Shown one piece after another: positions 1 to 10,616 of a stretch of 64,000 bases of DNA (position 1 is its first letter; each line of letters begins with the position of its first letter). Position numbers and translations under genes: made by a program. A model generated the notes under the pieces. The model worked only from the letters and a program-made list of their open reading frames with translations. It was not told the origin of the DNA and did not search any database. Location of the stretch: contig NW_006768795.1 in assembly GCF_000204055.1 (NCBI RefSeq), positions 212,556-276,555 of the forward strand. Reading direction: 5' to 3'. This stretch comes from Melampsora larici-populina 98AG31 (taxonomy: Eukaryota; Basidiomycota; Pucciniomycetes; Pucciniales; Melampsoraceae).

Positions 1-92
1 TGTGCATGCAATGAAGTGGCTCATATTTGTTAGCTGGTTGACCACTGTAAAAATACAATTCATCCCTTGGGACAATGGCAAATTTAATCAGA

Positions 93-440
93 TCATAACT
101 TCTGTTGGTCCATGGTTGGGCCGGTATTGTTAGTGGTTTGAGAGATCAAGCTTGAAGGTTTGACTTGTGTGCATGGATCACAACCGTCTACAAAGCTCTT
201 CACATAAGTCTTCATCAGTTTCCATTTGTGCTGTCTTTGCACTAAGCTTAATGTTTTTGCTCTTCCAGGGTGGCCCGCCAATACACTGTCATGTTGACTT
301 CTTATAAAGATTTCAAACTTGCATGTCTTATCATCTGGCACTTCAACAATACCTCTATGGTACAACACCCCATCATGCACTTCATACCCTTGCAACACGT
401 CTTTGATCTCTGGTATTGACAGTGTATCCAGTGTGCTGAT
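93..440 (-). pseudogene. Ty3/Gypsy retrotransposon integrase zinc-binding fragment
   Basis: About 115 codons read on the minus strand with the features of the N-terminal H2C2 zinc-binding domain of Ty3/Gypsy integrase. There is a histidine in SQHDSV, a second in AGHPGRAKT four residues later, and a C-x2-C pair in GCDPCTQVKP some 30 residues on. The strand LYHRG just upstream is typical of the linker between RNase H and integrase. An in-frame stop lies shortly upstream, and no reverse transcriptase or catalytic integrase core follows, so this is a relic. The family is well known; that this copy is dead is inferred from the missing domains. Confidence 0.75.
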
Positions 441-1138
441 CAGACCCTGAATTCAAGTGTCTGTCTTTGACTTCTCTCAAATCTGGTCCATGATCATGTC
501 ATCTGTCCATATTGGTAATTGTGCTTCCATCCCCAATGTGTTGATTTCTAGGGCTTCTGTCAGTGCATGCTGACAAATGTCATTTTCAAACCATTCTTCT
601 ACATCACTATGCTCTATTGACTTGTCTACAATGTTTCTCAAATGTCACACCACAGGAATCATCAAGTGTGAACCACAATTGGTCAAAGTTGTGGTGACTA
701 GGTCTGTGACTTTCTTCAATTGTACATCTTGTTTGCTCCAGGTTTACCATAGGTTTGCTAGCTTGCCTCGAGTTGCCCTTGAGTCATCCACTACATATGT
801 AACTACAATACCACATTTGTAGTGAAGCTCATGGTGAAAGACAACTCACAAGAAGTTGTCAGAGACATCCTCTTCAGTAGACCTACTTAGTTGGTAGTGC
901 GATATGTGAAAGCAAAAGCACTTTGAAATGAAAACTGAATAAATAAAACAAAAGAGCAGCTCAAGGGAAGCAAGCAAACCCATAGCAAACCTATGGCAAA
1001 CAAGATCCACGCTTAAAGAAAGTCGCAGACTCAGTCACCGCGACTTTGCTCACACACTTAATAAATCCCGTGATACTGGGCATGTTTTGAACACATGGTT
1101 GAGCATGGTTGCCCTTAAAGTTTGGACCGTAGTGTATG
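441..1138. other. No gene recognised
   Basis: Short open frames only, none with recognisable protein sequence. It probably belongs to the same decayed retroelement as the integrase fragment, but this cannot be shown from the window. Confidence 0.4.
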
Positions 1139-1220
1139 TAACTTAACAAAGTCCCTGTCATCTGTCAGACTTCGGAGGCAAGTTCGGAGCTGTTCGGAGA
1201 TGAGGGACTTTGTTGAGTTA
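1139..1220. repeat. 82-bp hairpin, MITE-like
   Basis: The first 18 bases (TAACTTAACAAAGTCCCT) and the reverse complement of the last 18 differ at one position, so the unit can fold into a hairpin with a loop of about 45 nt. A diverged relative sits at 63664-63720, with the same AACTTAACAAAGTCCC arm and a GC-rich loop. Size and symmetry suggest a small non-autonomous DNA element. No target-site duplication was identified. Confidence 0.6.
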
Positions 1221-2175
1221 GGGTATCCTGATAGATCCATATCTATACATATGCTTCTTTCTTCAACATTGTGCAGGGAATGGAGAAATCCTATCTACAT
1301 ACATATGTCTACGTATCATGATACTTCAGATGATATGAGAGCTGCGACGCGTAAAGAGCAAGGATGTAAACCATACTGGATAAATTCGATAAAGCAACTG
1401 ATACTGACCTTATATGCGATCATATACGTGCTATGTGACGCACTTGTGTTTCCATATATGATATACCCTTGGAACATTCTGTGTGAGAGAGGCGCGGTAC
1501 CCTTGATTTCGCAACCACCACGAGAGGCTCGATGACCGACAGCGCCCATCATTGCACCTCTCTATACTCAGTAACAACGCCCAGGAAACCTGGGGCAATC
1601 TGGTGCAGTGCCCCGAGAGGAAACCACCGAAGACCACCCATGCAGGAGCTGCCAAATCTGTGCAATTTAAATCATATTACTCATGATGATTCTCTAGAGT
1701 TGGCATTCAGGTTTGTACGGCCAATCAGAACTCGGATTACACATCTCGATGAATTGGGTCATCTGACGGATTTCCAAGAAGGCTTCGGGATCATGTAGGA
1801 CCACGTCCACTGTATGTGGCGGCCAAGTCTTCTTGATTGGTGCTTTGTTGGCTGAATTCTGAGACTGCGATCGCCGTGCGTAAAATTCCTTTGATCTTGC
1901 ATGAAAGATACATCCCCACACAGCCAATGTATTAGGGGTTGGGCGAAGCGCTGCAATAATTCAATTCAACTGTAGTTCAATTTTACTCGCACTCGAGTAA
2001 GCCACTGTTGAATCCTGTTGGAAACAATATCAAATATCACTATTATTTTTGTCCACTTTATTGCAGTAAAAAAAATAGCGTGGCGCAGCACCCTGACCGA
2101 CCGTTGGTTGGGTTGGCTGTTCAAATAATCCTACCACTCGCCAGCCAAAAGCCCCTGGTAGTACGCTAGATGTTA
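1221..2175. other. No gene recognised
   Basis: Several overlapping short frames on both strands at 1122-1956, none resembling a known protein and none with convincing splice-linked continuation. Confidence 0.4.
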
Positions 2176-2177
2176 GC

Positions 2178-2861
2178 GTGATCCACCTTTCACAGATGGA
2201 ACTGTGGCCCCGGTGGTTCCCGTGGTGGCTTCCGCGGGGGAGCCCGATGAAGACGTTCCTGATGTTTGATGTTCCTACACCTGTGACACCAGTACCATCT
2301 GTTCCTACTATGACTTCTACACCTGAAAAGAATTCGACTACTGAAAGCTCAGATACAAGACCAACAAGTCTGGAAGTACAAAGAACGAAGCTTTATCCAA
2401 AAAGAAACCATCAGATTCAAAATCTGGTGAGTCAGAAAAACTTTACTATTCACATTTCGAATTGTTTACAAACTGAAAATCATTGCTTTGCTTCTTAGAA
2501 CCTTCTACTTCCACCAACTCTGATACCAATACTGATACTGATAAAGAAGACTCTTCAACCACTAATAGTTGATCATTCCTTTATGAAAGACTTTTTCTTA
2601 TAATCCTTATATTTTTTTTGGTTTTTTTATTAGGTACTTTATCAGATACAAGTGATGATACAACAATCAAAGATAAATCAAATCCAACTCATTTCAAGAA
2701 GAATGGAACTGAAAAATATGATGGCACTTCTAGTGCCTCGCAAAGTAAGTAATTGTTTTTCTGAATACAAAACCATCAATTCTAGAAACCTTTTTATTAA
2801 AACATTCATTTATCACTTTCTTTTAGGTTTGGTTTCAATCACTATGATCTTATCGAGTTTT
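2178..2861 (+). pseudogene. 3' end of a Ser/Thr-rich, GPI-anchor-like surface protein gene
   Basis: Splice-linked segments encode a low-complexity Ser/Thr/Asp/Lys-rich stretch: exon pieces ending at about 2427, then about 2499-2571, about 2635-2741 and 2826-2861, with introns at GTGAGT, GTTGAT and GTAAGT. It ends in a short hydrophobic tail, LVSITMILSSF, followed by a stop. A Ser/Thr-rich stalk with a C-terminal hydrophobic tail is usual for GPI-anchored fungal wall proteins, chitin deacetylases among them. The 5' part is out of frame with the tail (a TGA in one frame, a shift near 2340-2370), and no signal peptide or catalytic domain was found. The gene is therefore truncated or decayed, and its enzyme class cannot be named. 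Confidence 0.4.
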
Positions 2862-2864
2862 TAA

Positions 2865-3371
2865 CTTGGTTCTTTTCTTGAGAAGTCCACTTTCTTTTTT
2901 CTTCTGTGCACATTTTATTCAAGCTTTTCTTTATGGAATTTTGCGTATGGAAATCTTTGTATCAGGTTGTAAATAGTCAAAATAAACATGTAAATCAAGT
3001 CATCTCACTTTAACCCAGATTCATATATGTATTTCTTATCTTGTCTTTTGAACTTTGATCTCAATCATCATGAGGTCGGAGTTCACCCACTCTTGGAGAC
3101 TCCAAAAGAAATCATCCAGACTCTCAATTTTCCCAAATTTCAAAAAGTTTATTCTCTCTTGACAATGCAAAAGAGAAAATATCTAAATAAAGATTATATA
3201 TAACCAAAGATTATATCTTTCAAAAAAGTCATTAATGATACATGATTCAAACCAATCCAAAAAAAAACCATCCCAATTGCAACCTCTTAAAAAGAATACG
3301 TAATAAACACTTACTAAATATTCACATCCACAACCAAACAAATCCCGTTTTTTGAGCTTCGTCCACCCACA
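2865..3371. other. AT-rich intergenic region, nothing recognised
   Basis: Lies between the Ser/Thr-rich gene end and the end of the MFS remnant on the other strand. Poly-A and poly-T tracts only. Confidence 0.4.
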
Positions 3372-4177
3372 TCACCCTGCCACCAAGAAAATGATTAAAG
3401 CATACAAGTATATCCGCTCCCTCGACCCCAAAATTTCAAAAAAAAGAACAGAAAATTCAAAAACAGATCTACCTCTTGTTTCCAAAGGGAAACCAGGTAA
3501 AGCTAAACCAGCCACAATAGCACCACCACCAGCTGAATAAAGTACAGTATTAGTTGATCTATCTATGACTGAACTGACTGCAATTGGTGCAATGATTGAT
3601 GATAATCTTCCTAAAGTTGAAGTTAATCCACATGCTGATCCTTGGACTATTAAAGCGAACAAAAAACAATCAGTTTGGATGATGAAACAATCAAGATAGA
3701 AATAATTATTTACTTGGGCCTGGAAATGCTTCGGGTGTAAAAGCATAAAGGATAGCATTCAATAAAGTTTGAATTGAAGATTTCAAAGGAAAAGAAATCA
3801 ATCAAATGATCTTGAAGTCTTTTCGGAGATAATGAAAAGAGAAAAACTCACAAAAATATTCCGATGCGTTCATAGCCACTTCAGTAGTTAAATCATCTAC
3901 AATTGCACATAAACATAATGAAATTCCCATTCCAAAAGCTGAAAGGACCATTCCCCATTTCCTTCCTACATTTGGTATATCGATTAAAACATTTGCACAG
4001 AGAGCTTCTGGAATTCCAACCGAGTAGATGATAATATAATTCTACAGGAATATGAATATGCAAACATCAGTGAATTAATTGATTGAGTGAAAGAAAGACT
4101 CAGTTGCTTACTATGTAGTCGACGAAGGATTGCTTCAATTTGAGTGTGCTGGACTGTGGAGCATAGCCTGATCGTGT
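3372..4177 (-). pseudogene. MFS transporter, 5'-truncated remnant (SV2/sugar-transporter-like)
   Basis: Minus-strand exons encode the C-terminal half of a major facilitator. A piece ending TLKLKQSFVDYI (about 4113-4155) is followed by an exon at about 3850-4040 (YSVGIPEAL, then IPNVGRKWGMVLSAFGMG), one at about 3714-3770 (LLNAILYAFTPEAFPGP) and the final exon 3372-3646 (QGSACGLTSTLGRLSSIIAP, ending PLETRGRS). PEAFPGPxxGxxxG and the terminal ETRGR are hallmark MFS motifs. The exon with LLNAILYAF has an in-frame TGA just upstream and no clean acceptor site, and the first six or so membrane helices are absent. It is probably a pseudogene. The substrate cannot be inferred. Confidence 0.6.
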
Positions 4178-4189
4178 TGCCTCGGTCAT

Positions 4190-5599
4190 TCAACTCTGGA
4201 CGGGGCCCGAGTATTTAAAAAATTGGGATGGATCGGGGCAGCTGGACTCGGGGAAAATCTGTGATATCTCTGGCCCAAAGTATTCGGGCGACTTCGATGG
4301 TATTCGAGTGGCGGAATCCTCTGTCGCTGAAAGATGAATTGAAAAATTGCAGCGCGTCGCCCAACCCCTATTACATAGTCAAGGGGCAGAATATAGGCAT
4401 CCATTATTCATTCCGCCTACACGCCCCTTTCGAGATTCAACATATTCGATCTCGGAATTTGCCAAACGATGATCGCGTTCTTCCAATCGCATTCCTGTCC
4501 CTGACCTGCCAATTGAAAGGGAGTCCTACTCTAGCACCTTCATTTGCAATTCCGCCTATGATAGTTGATCGACAACTACATATTATACTAAATATCAAGA
4601 GTCTGGACCAACATCTTCAAAGAGGCTAGAAATTTGCTGGGGTCGCCCCGTTTCTCATGTAGATTGGCTGGACCAACAAAGAACTGGGTCAAATAAGCGA
4701 GATGACCTCTACTTGGCGATTATGAAACTACATTTGGCTCATTTTTTCTAGGGCCCAACATCTGACTCAGTGATGCTCTTCATGATCATCATCACGGCAC
4801 ATTAGATGTTGACACGACTCTGATCAACTTATCCAAATTCGCTCCACTCCTATCTGCATTATGAAAATTGTCCTTTTTTCGCTGTACTTCACGCCAGACC
4901 CGAGGTTCCTTCGATGTTGGTCAAAGCCATCAAAAAGCTTTTGCATCTCATTTTTTTAGAGATGCCCCCGCCTCGCGTCCGCAGAGCCAGGTGTCAAACC
5001 ACAGAAGCCCCATTCCTGTAGGCTGTATTGCATCTGTTGTGCCAAATACTCAAGTTAAAGATCTAAAGACAATAAATGATCAGGAAGTCAGAAAGAGAAA
5101 GAAGCCTTCGTTCGTAAATTATTGTCAAACAATCTTCGCCCGATATTCCTCTTTCAAACTATCTACATACACGACAATCTTAGAGTTCAAGAAGAAAGTC
5201 AAAGATCTCCCCTTCATTTAAGGTTTCTGCTAGATTCGTGTTTATTTCTAGTTGAACCACCACCACACCTTTGTGTATCTGATCCAGTAATCGTGCAGTC
5301 ATAGACGACTTCTCCGTTTTCAGGAAATTCTCTGACTTTGTCACCGCTTCAAAAATATCATTAATTTGCGCTTCGGTGTACATCTTGTTCATCTTTCCGG
5401 TTTGTAAAAGTACTCCTGGGGCGGCTTACCCTGGCCTCGCTTCGCTTCATAGATTCCTCAGTATATAGTTCAAGTGATACCTTCAATTCGTCCCTGGATC
5501 GGTAATTGGTGACCAGCGGGTCTAACCCCGCTTCGATTTGTCATAAGTACCTTCAGTCCTTCTGAGTGCTTGGTTCTCGACCGACGGCAAACCTCATCA
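4190..5599. other. No gene recognised
   Basis: Contains open frames at 4228-4629 (+) and 5180-5392 (-) with no recognisable domain, and no splice-linked continuation was found. It holds the presumed 5' flank of the GPCR gene. Confidence 0.4.
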
Positions 5600-7558
5600 A
5601 TGGAAGGAACAGATACCCGGCTCCACAGTCGTATTGCAAGTCAACTTGTTACGTGTCATTTTGTCGTCAACAGCTGACATCAATATTTATCTCTTGATCT
5701 TACAGTTGGTTGCAGTTGCGGCATCGGTTTGTTACTCCTTTACATCTCCTAGCGGTTTAGCAAGGCGATGAATATCTTTCAAGCTGATCTCTCTGGATTG
5801 GATACAATTCTTAGCTCTCCTTAGTTGCCACATGCTTTTTGTTTTTATATGTTTTTGTGCTCTTTATTCTATCAAGTCACAAACTTCGCTATCTTCTTCC
5901 CGACGCTCTAACTCAACCAGACAACTATAACCGTCGAGCTCACCGATTGAATGAGCTTCAGTCATGGGCACACAAAAAACTTTTGTTCATTCAAACCCCA
6001 TTTGGAATCATGTTCATGAACCTTGTCTTCGTACGTATATCTTCTTTTCGACATCTATGTCTGGCCACAAAACTCCCTGCTGACGTATGAGGGAGCGTGA
6101 TATAGGCCGACTTCATACAAGCCCTTGGTTTTGGTATGAACTGTAAGTGTCTGATACCTCATCACTCCAAGTACATCAGAGCGTGGCTCATATGATAAAT
6201 CAAATAGATGTGTGGATCAAACAACCGGACGTGAGCTGTGTGGCGCATGAATGTGCTACAATGTGCACATTTCAGGGTGTACTCATCCAATTGGGAGACC
6301 TTGCTTCGGCTTATTCAGTTGAGCTTTTCTTTCGTTCTCCATGGTTCCCATCGGCTTACTGAGATTCGTCCGAAATGATTTAGAACCTAATGATCGCCAT
6401 CCAAACCTACGTCATATTAATATTTTCTTGGCATTTACCACTATGGTCTGCTTGGGTCTCCATACCGGCCCTTTGGGTCATCGTCGGAGCATTTTCCTTT
6501 ATACCGCCAACAGTCAATGGAACATGGACAGGCTCGCGTCCATTCTACACATGGACTGGTATGTGTTTTTGAAACAAGCGAGTTGGAATATCCCATATCT
6601 GTAGATTACTGAGATCCATCATAACACTAGGCGCGTGGTGTTGGATCAATGAAGACTACGGACCTTTACGACTCTATCTGCATTACTTCTGGATCTTTGT
6701 GGCCGCCTTCGCCTCCATTGCGCTTTATGGACATATTTTTTTCAGTCTACGACTACATTTACGTTCTTCACGCGCTGGATCACATGGAATAATCCCTGTC
6801 GCTGATCCTCATCGTAAAAAACTCGAGCGTAAGGCCGAAGGGATGCTCATGTAGGTTGTTCTCTCAGGTTTGCAAAATTCGTTGAAAGATTCATTTGAGA
6901 ACTGACCGAGGCATCTCATCTAGGTATCCTACCGGCTTCATTGTCATGATTCTTCCTCTCTCAGCTTACCGTCTAGCTGCTCTGGCTGGTCACGATTGGG
7001 GAATCACTGCAGCTGGAGTTGCAGGTTCAATGTATTGTCTCAGTTGAGTTTGATTACAGGTTCTCTCACCATATGTGATTCACATCGATTCTAAACCCAT
7101 TTCAATATGTTTACTTCAGGTGGATTCGTCGATGTATTGCTGTTCGGGGTCAGTTTGGATAACATTTTTCATATCTCCGATTGGCATTATTCTGCATCAC
7201 TAATCTGATTTTGACATGTCGCTATATCCAGCTTACTCGGAGTATCATTGCTTGGCCAGTTTTCGGCGGCACCAAATCAACGCATACCACAATGGCAATG
7301 AGGAACTCGGATGTAAGTTCAGGGGGTCCGGCCGCTGCAACTCGCTCTGCGTTCCGAGTTCAAGTTGTACAAGAGACTGTCATCAACTTAGATACACCAA
7401 CACTCAAGGATCATCCTAGGGACTTTGTCTCTGGTAAAGGAAGAGTACCACGCCCAGACGGGGATGCTGGATCTTGGCCTGTTTTGCAGAGACCTGCTCA
7501 GACTCCATGGTATCATCCTGGAGGCCAATCTATTGACTTACCCGTCTTGGATCGATAA
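5600..7558 (+). CDS. Git3/cAMP-receptor-like G-protein-coupled receptor
   Basis: Ten-exon model, 433 aa: 5600-5647, 5706-5726, 5815-6030, 6106-6142, 6208-6317, 6384-6558, 6631-6850, 6924-7042, 7120-7148, 7232-7558. Helix 1 is LSLVATCFLFLYVFVLFILS. Helix 2 carries ADFIQALGFGMN and helix 3 GVLIQLGDLASA, the hallmark of the fungal Git3/Dicty_CAR receptors. Helix 4 ends in VSIPALWVIVGAFSFIPP and helices 6-7 are TGFIVMILPLSAYRLAAL and GFVDVLLFGLTRSIIAWP. The Cys-x3-Cys before helix 3 could form the usual disulphide with the loop after helix 4 (GAWCWINEDYG). The tail of about 95 residues is Ser/Pro-rich and has no kinase or RGS domain. Such receptors sit in the plasma membrane and signal nutrient or other cues to adenylate cyclase through G-alpha. 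Exons 1-2 are the least certain. Two donors are GTTGAG. Confidence 0.82.
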
Positions 7559-8361
7559 GTTGAATCAAGCTCCAGGTATTGTTCCTTACTACCCTGGGTG
7601 GGTATATTTACAAGTCAATCGATCACCACTGTTCATTTATGTGGATTGTTCTAGCAAATTTTATTACATGTTTTTTCTCATCCTAAAACGATCAACCTTT
7701 CAACGCTTTTCTTACATGATTATTGACCTCATTATTTGAAGATTAAGTGAATGTGTAATTTTAATATCAAATCAATTTTGTCTCTGTGATTTGTGGGTTC
7801 CTTTTTCTGGCGTGTACAGCGTTCTGAAAAACTTGGAAGTACTGAATGTTTTAATCGTGGATATTATGTTTGATTGAGGGTTGTAGTTGCTACATTATTT
7901 CATCAGGTCTCTTGAACTATTTACACGTTATTTTAGTGGTCAGACATGAAATCGAAATACGAAAAAGATGCTGACGAGGCAGTTGATGATTGTTTTTCCA
8001 TCGTCGTTGGAGTCAACGCTTGCCTACATGAAACATCTTGTGAGCCTCGTGTAAGACAAACTTAAGTCCCTCGCTGACCTGTACTGGCCAGCTCAGGTGA
8101 ATCAGGTGAATCTCGGTACAAGTGAATTACTGGGATATTGACAGGGTCAAAGTCTGAAAAGCCTTCCTCCGTCCGCCATCCTTGGCAGTTTCTTTCGAAT
8201 TTATACAGTTTGTCGCAACATGGGTGCCTCATGCCCCCATGTACGTCGAGTACTCGTCGCGGCGGTGCGGTGAAATTGGAAACACGATATTTCAGGAGTT
8301 CACCATACACACATCGCCAGGGTAAAGATCGATGACCGCTACAACAGTCGAAGCGAATAGA
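7559..8361. other. Intergenic region between GPCR and transposon insertion
   Basis: No gene recognised. The open frame on the minus strand at 8062-8406 runs into the transposon end and has no known domain. This is the left flank of the element B target site. Confidence 0.4.
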
Positions 8362-8367
8362 CGAGTC
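8362..8367. repeat. Left target-site duplication of element B (CGAGTC)
   Basis: CGAGTC directly precedes the left end of element B (TATGGAG) and recurs at 20326-20331 directly after its right end (CCTCCATA). Removing both nested elements rejoins the flanks cleanly with one copy of CGAGTC. Confidence 0.85.
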
Positions 8368-8374
8368 TATGGAG

Positions 8375-8490
8375 TATGGTGTCCCTGATGAGCGACCGAG
8401 GACCACCTTATGCGTTATGCGTTATGCGCTATGCGCTATGTGTGTGTACTATGCGCTATGCGCTACATGCACTATGCGTTGAACTTGTAC
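8375..8490 (+). repeat. Element A left terminal repeat and subterminal ATGCG array
   Basis: After about 35 bp of unique terminus come tandem and palindromic units of the form TTATGCG / CTATGCG / CTATGTG. The opposite end (13990-14126) has the same array, longer by several units. Clustered short subterminal repeats are typical transposase-binding sites in DNA transposons; binding here is inferred. Confidence 0.75.
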
Positions 8491-8743
8491 TGTGCCAAAA
8501 TCGCAACCGGTCAATTTTAGAATTGACCGGAATTTTGATTTCATCGATCGACTCCCCAGCACAACCACCATCCTGAATTTTCTTTATCTCATCAAACATG
8601 TTATATGAGTTGTATCCGACTCGGTGGAAAACGGGGCCTGACCGAGATTTTCTCGATATTTTTCATCGGTCATTGTCTTGTTTTGCTCAAATTTGTCAAT
8701 CTTGTATTCTTCTCCTTCACCGATTAAAAATTCCATTTCCAAA

Positions 8744-10370
8744 ATGCAGCATCAAAATATCGCTCAAAATTACTCTGATTGTGAATCTGAAGACAACGAC
8801 AATCCTGTGTATCATCAAGAGATTGAAGAGCACACTATACACCAGTGTGTTGCAGCTGCGATTCAAAGAGATGAGATACTCTCACATCTTGATGGCATGG
8901 GGATCAAAATCTCACGTACGACTCTTACTCGCCGCCTTCAAACGTTTGGCCTCAGTACTGCCTACAATAAATTTTCACCTCAAGATAAAGCACGAGTAGA
9001 AGGACTCCTCATAGAATTCAATAAACGTGGCTATCAAAGGAAAGAAGCCATTGATCAGATCAAGGGAGATACAGGTATTATGATCAATATGTATGATGTG
9101 CGCAAGATGTCCCCAGACTTGTCACTTAGCTGGAAGAAAGATGATCTCCAAACTGGACTAGTAGTCCCAGAGCTGCTGATTGAACAAATGGAATTCATAA
9201 TACATGGTTCACATCGTGATACTGGGATACAACGCATGAAGAACGCATTGGCTGTATTACATAATATTCGAGTCAACCGGAACACAGTCCAAACTTTACT
9301 TCAACAAATTGACCCAGAGGGTGTTGCTGCACGACATCAAGGGCGATTGAAGAGGCGGGTATTTCATGTTGATGGTCCAAATCATGTCTGGTCTAGTGAT
9401 GGTCATGATAAACTCAAGCCTTTTGGAATTACAATTTATGGTTTCATTGATGCTTGGTCTAGAAAGGTCTTGGGATTATATGTGGGTGTTAATAACAATG
9501 ATCCACGAAGAATTGGATATCACTATCTGGATATTGTTGAAAAACTTGGAGGAATTCCTCAAAAGACTTGCACAGATCATGGAACTGAGACCATCAAGAT
9601 GGCTGGCTTTCAAATGTCATTAGCTCAAATTTATGGTAGTTTTACTCCTGAAGAAGCTGAGTCAGCTCATCTCTATACAACCTCTCAACGCAATCAGAAG
9701 ATTGAAAGTCTTTGGTCACTTCTACGCAAAGCAATTGGTTTTGTGATTCATGATGAGATAGAGGCAGCTATACATATGGGAATCTATGATCAATGTGATC
9801 CTCTACAGAAGTAAGTTTGTCCCCTTCTTTCATGATGTTTTTTTGCTTACCAAGCATTCAATTTTTAGGATGCTCTTCCTGTATCTTTGGATCCCAATAG
9901 TACAAAAACTCTTGGATGACTACACTCAAATAAAGAATACTTCCCGGACTCGAAAAAATAAGCAATCAGTTCTTCCAACAGGTACAATTCCTAATGTAGT
10001 CTACTACTCGCCTGAAGGGTTGAATGGTATAGATGGCCTGATTCCAGTGCCCAAATCAACAATTCAAGCTCTCAGACAGGAACATTTCCCGGATTCAGAT
10101 ATACTATTTCAAGTCACGCCAAAAGCCTTCCAAGAACAAGTTGCCAGTGCAATTAGATGCTTAGAAATTCCACCTGATTATATCTCAATCAAAACTGTCT
10201 GGCATGTCTTTCCTGCTATTTTGGCTGTTCTCAGGCGGCTCAATGTGGATGTAAATGAAGCAAGATTGATGTATAAACATCATAGAAACTTTGTCCCTCA
10301 GGTAGAGATTGGGGATGGAGATAGATTAGCACCTATGATTGATATAGCTCATCCAAATGTGCTAAACTAA
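8744..10370 (+). CDS. DDE transposase with IS3-like HTH and integrase core (element A)
   Basis: Two exons, 8744-9810 and 9869-10370, 522 aa with no internal stop. Residues about 28-72 form a helix-turn-helix-like region (SRTTLTRRLQTFGL). Residues about 150-190 (HRDTGIQRMKNALAV ... VNRNTVQTLL) resemble the HTH_21 domain that precedes the catalytic core in IS3-type transposases. The rve-type core follows with VWSSDGHDKL (D219), TCTDHGTET (D278) and NQKIESLWS (E321), so all three acidic residues are present with IS3-like spacing. The MQHQ start was chosen because element B's copy starts MQPQ at the equivalent place, with the frame diverging upstream. It would cut and integrate the element in the nucleus. 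This is the only intact protein of the two elements. Confidence 0.85.
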
Positions 10371-10616
10371 TGTTTTTTTGTTGTTCTCTGTAGTTTGCAT
10401 AGTTTGTTGCTTGATTTTTGAACTCCTGAACTCAACATTTTTGATCAATCAGAATGTATTTCTTGGCTCAAGCAACAAGTTTTTATATGATGATGAAATT
10501 CATAAGAGACCAAATTTACACAGAGTTTCTTATTCTTTGAATGAAGGTATATATGAGGCATATATATTAGGATGTACAAGTCGAGGTAAATTTATTTCAT
10601 AAGAATAATTTTCAAC

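Noticed and set aside
1122..1956. Cluster of overlapping 65-137-residue frames
   Set aside because: Frames exist on both strands with no domain, signal peptide or splice logic.
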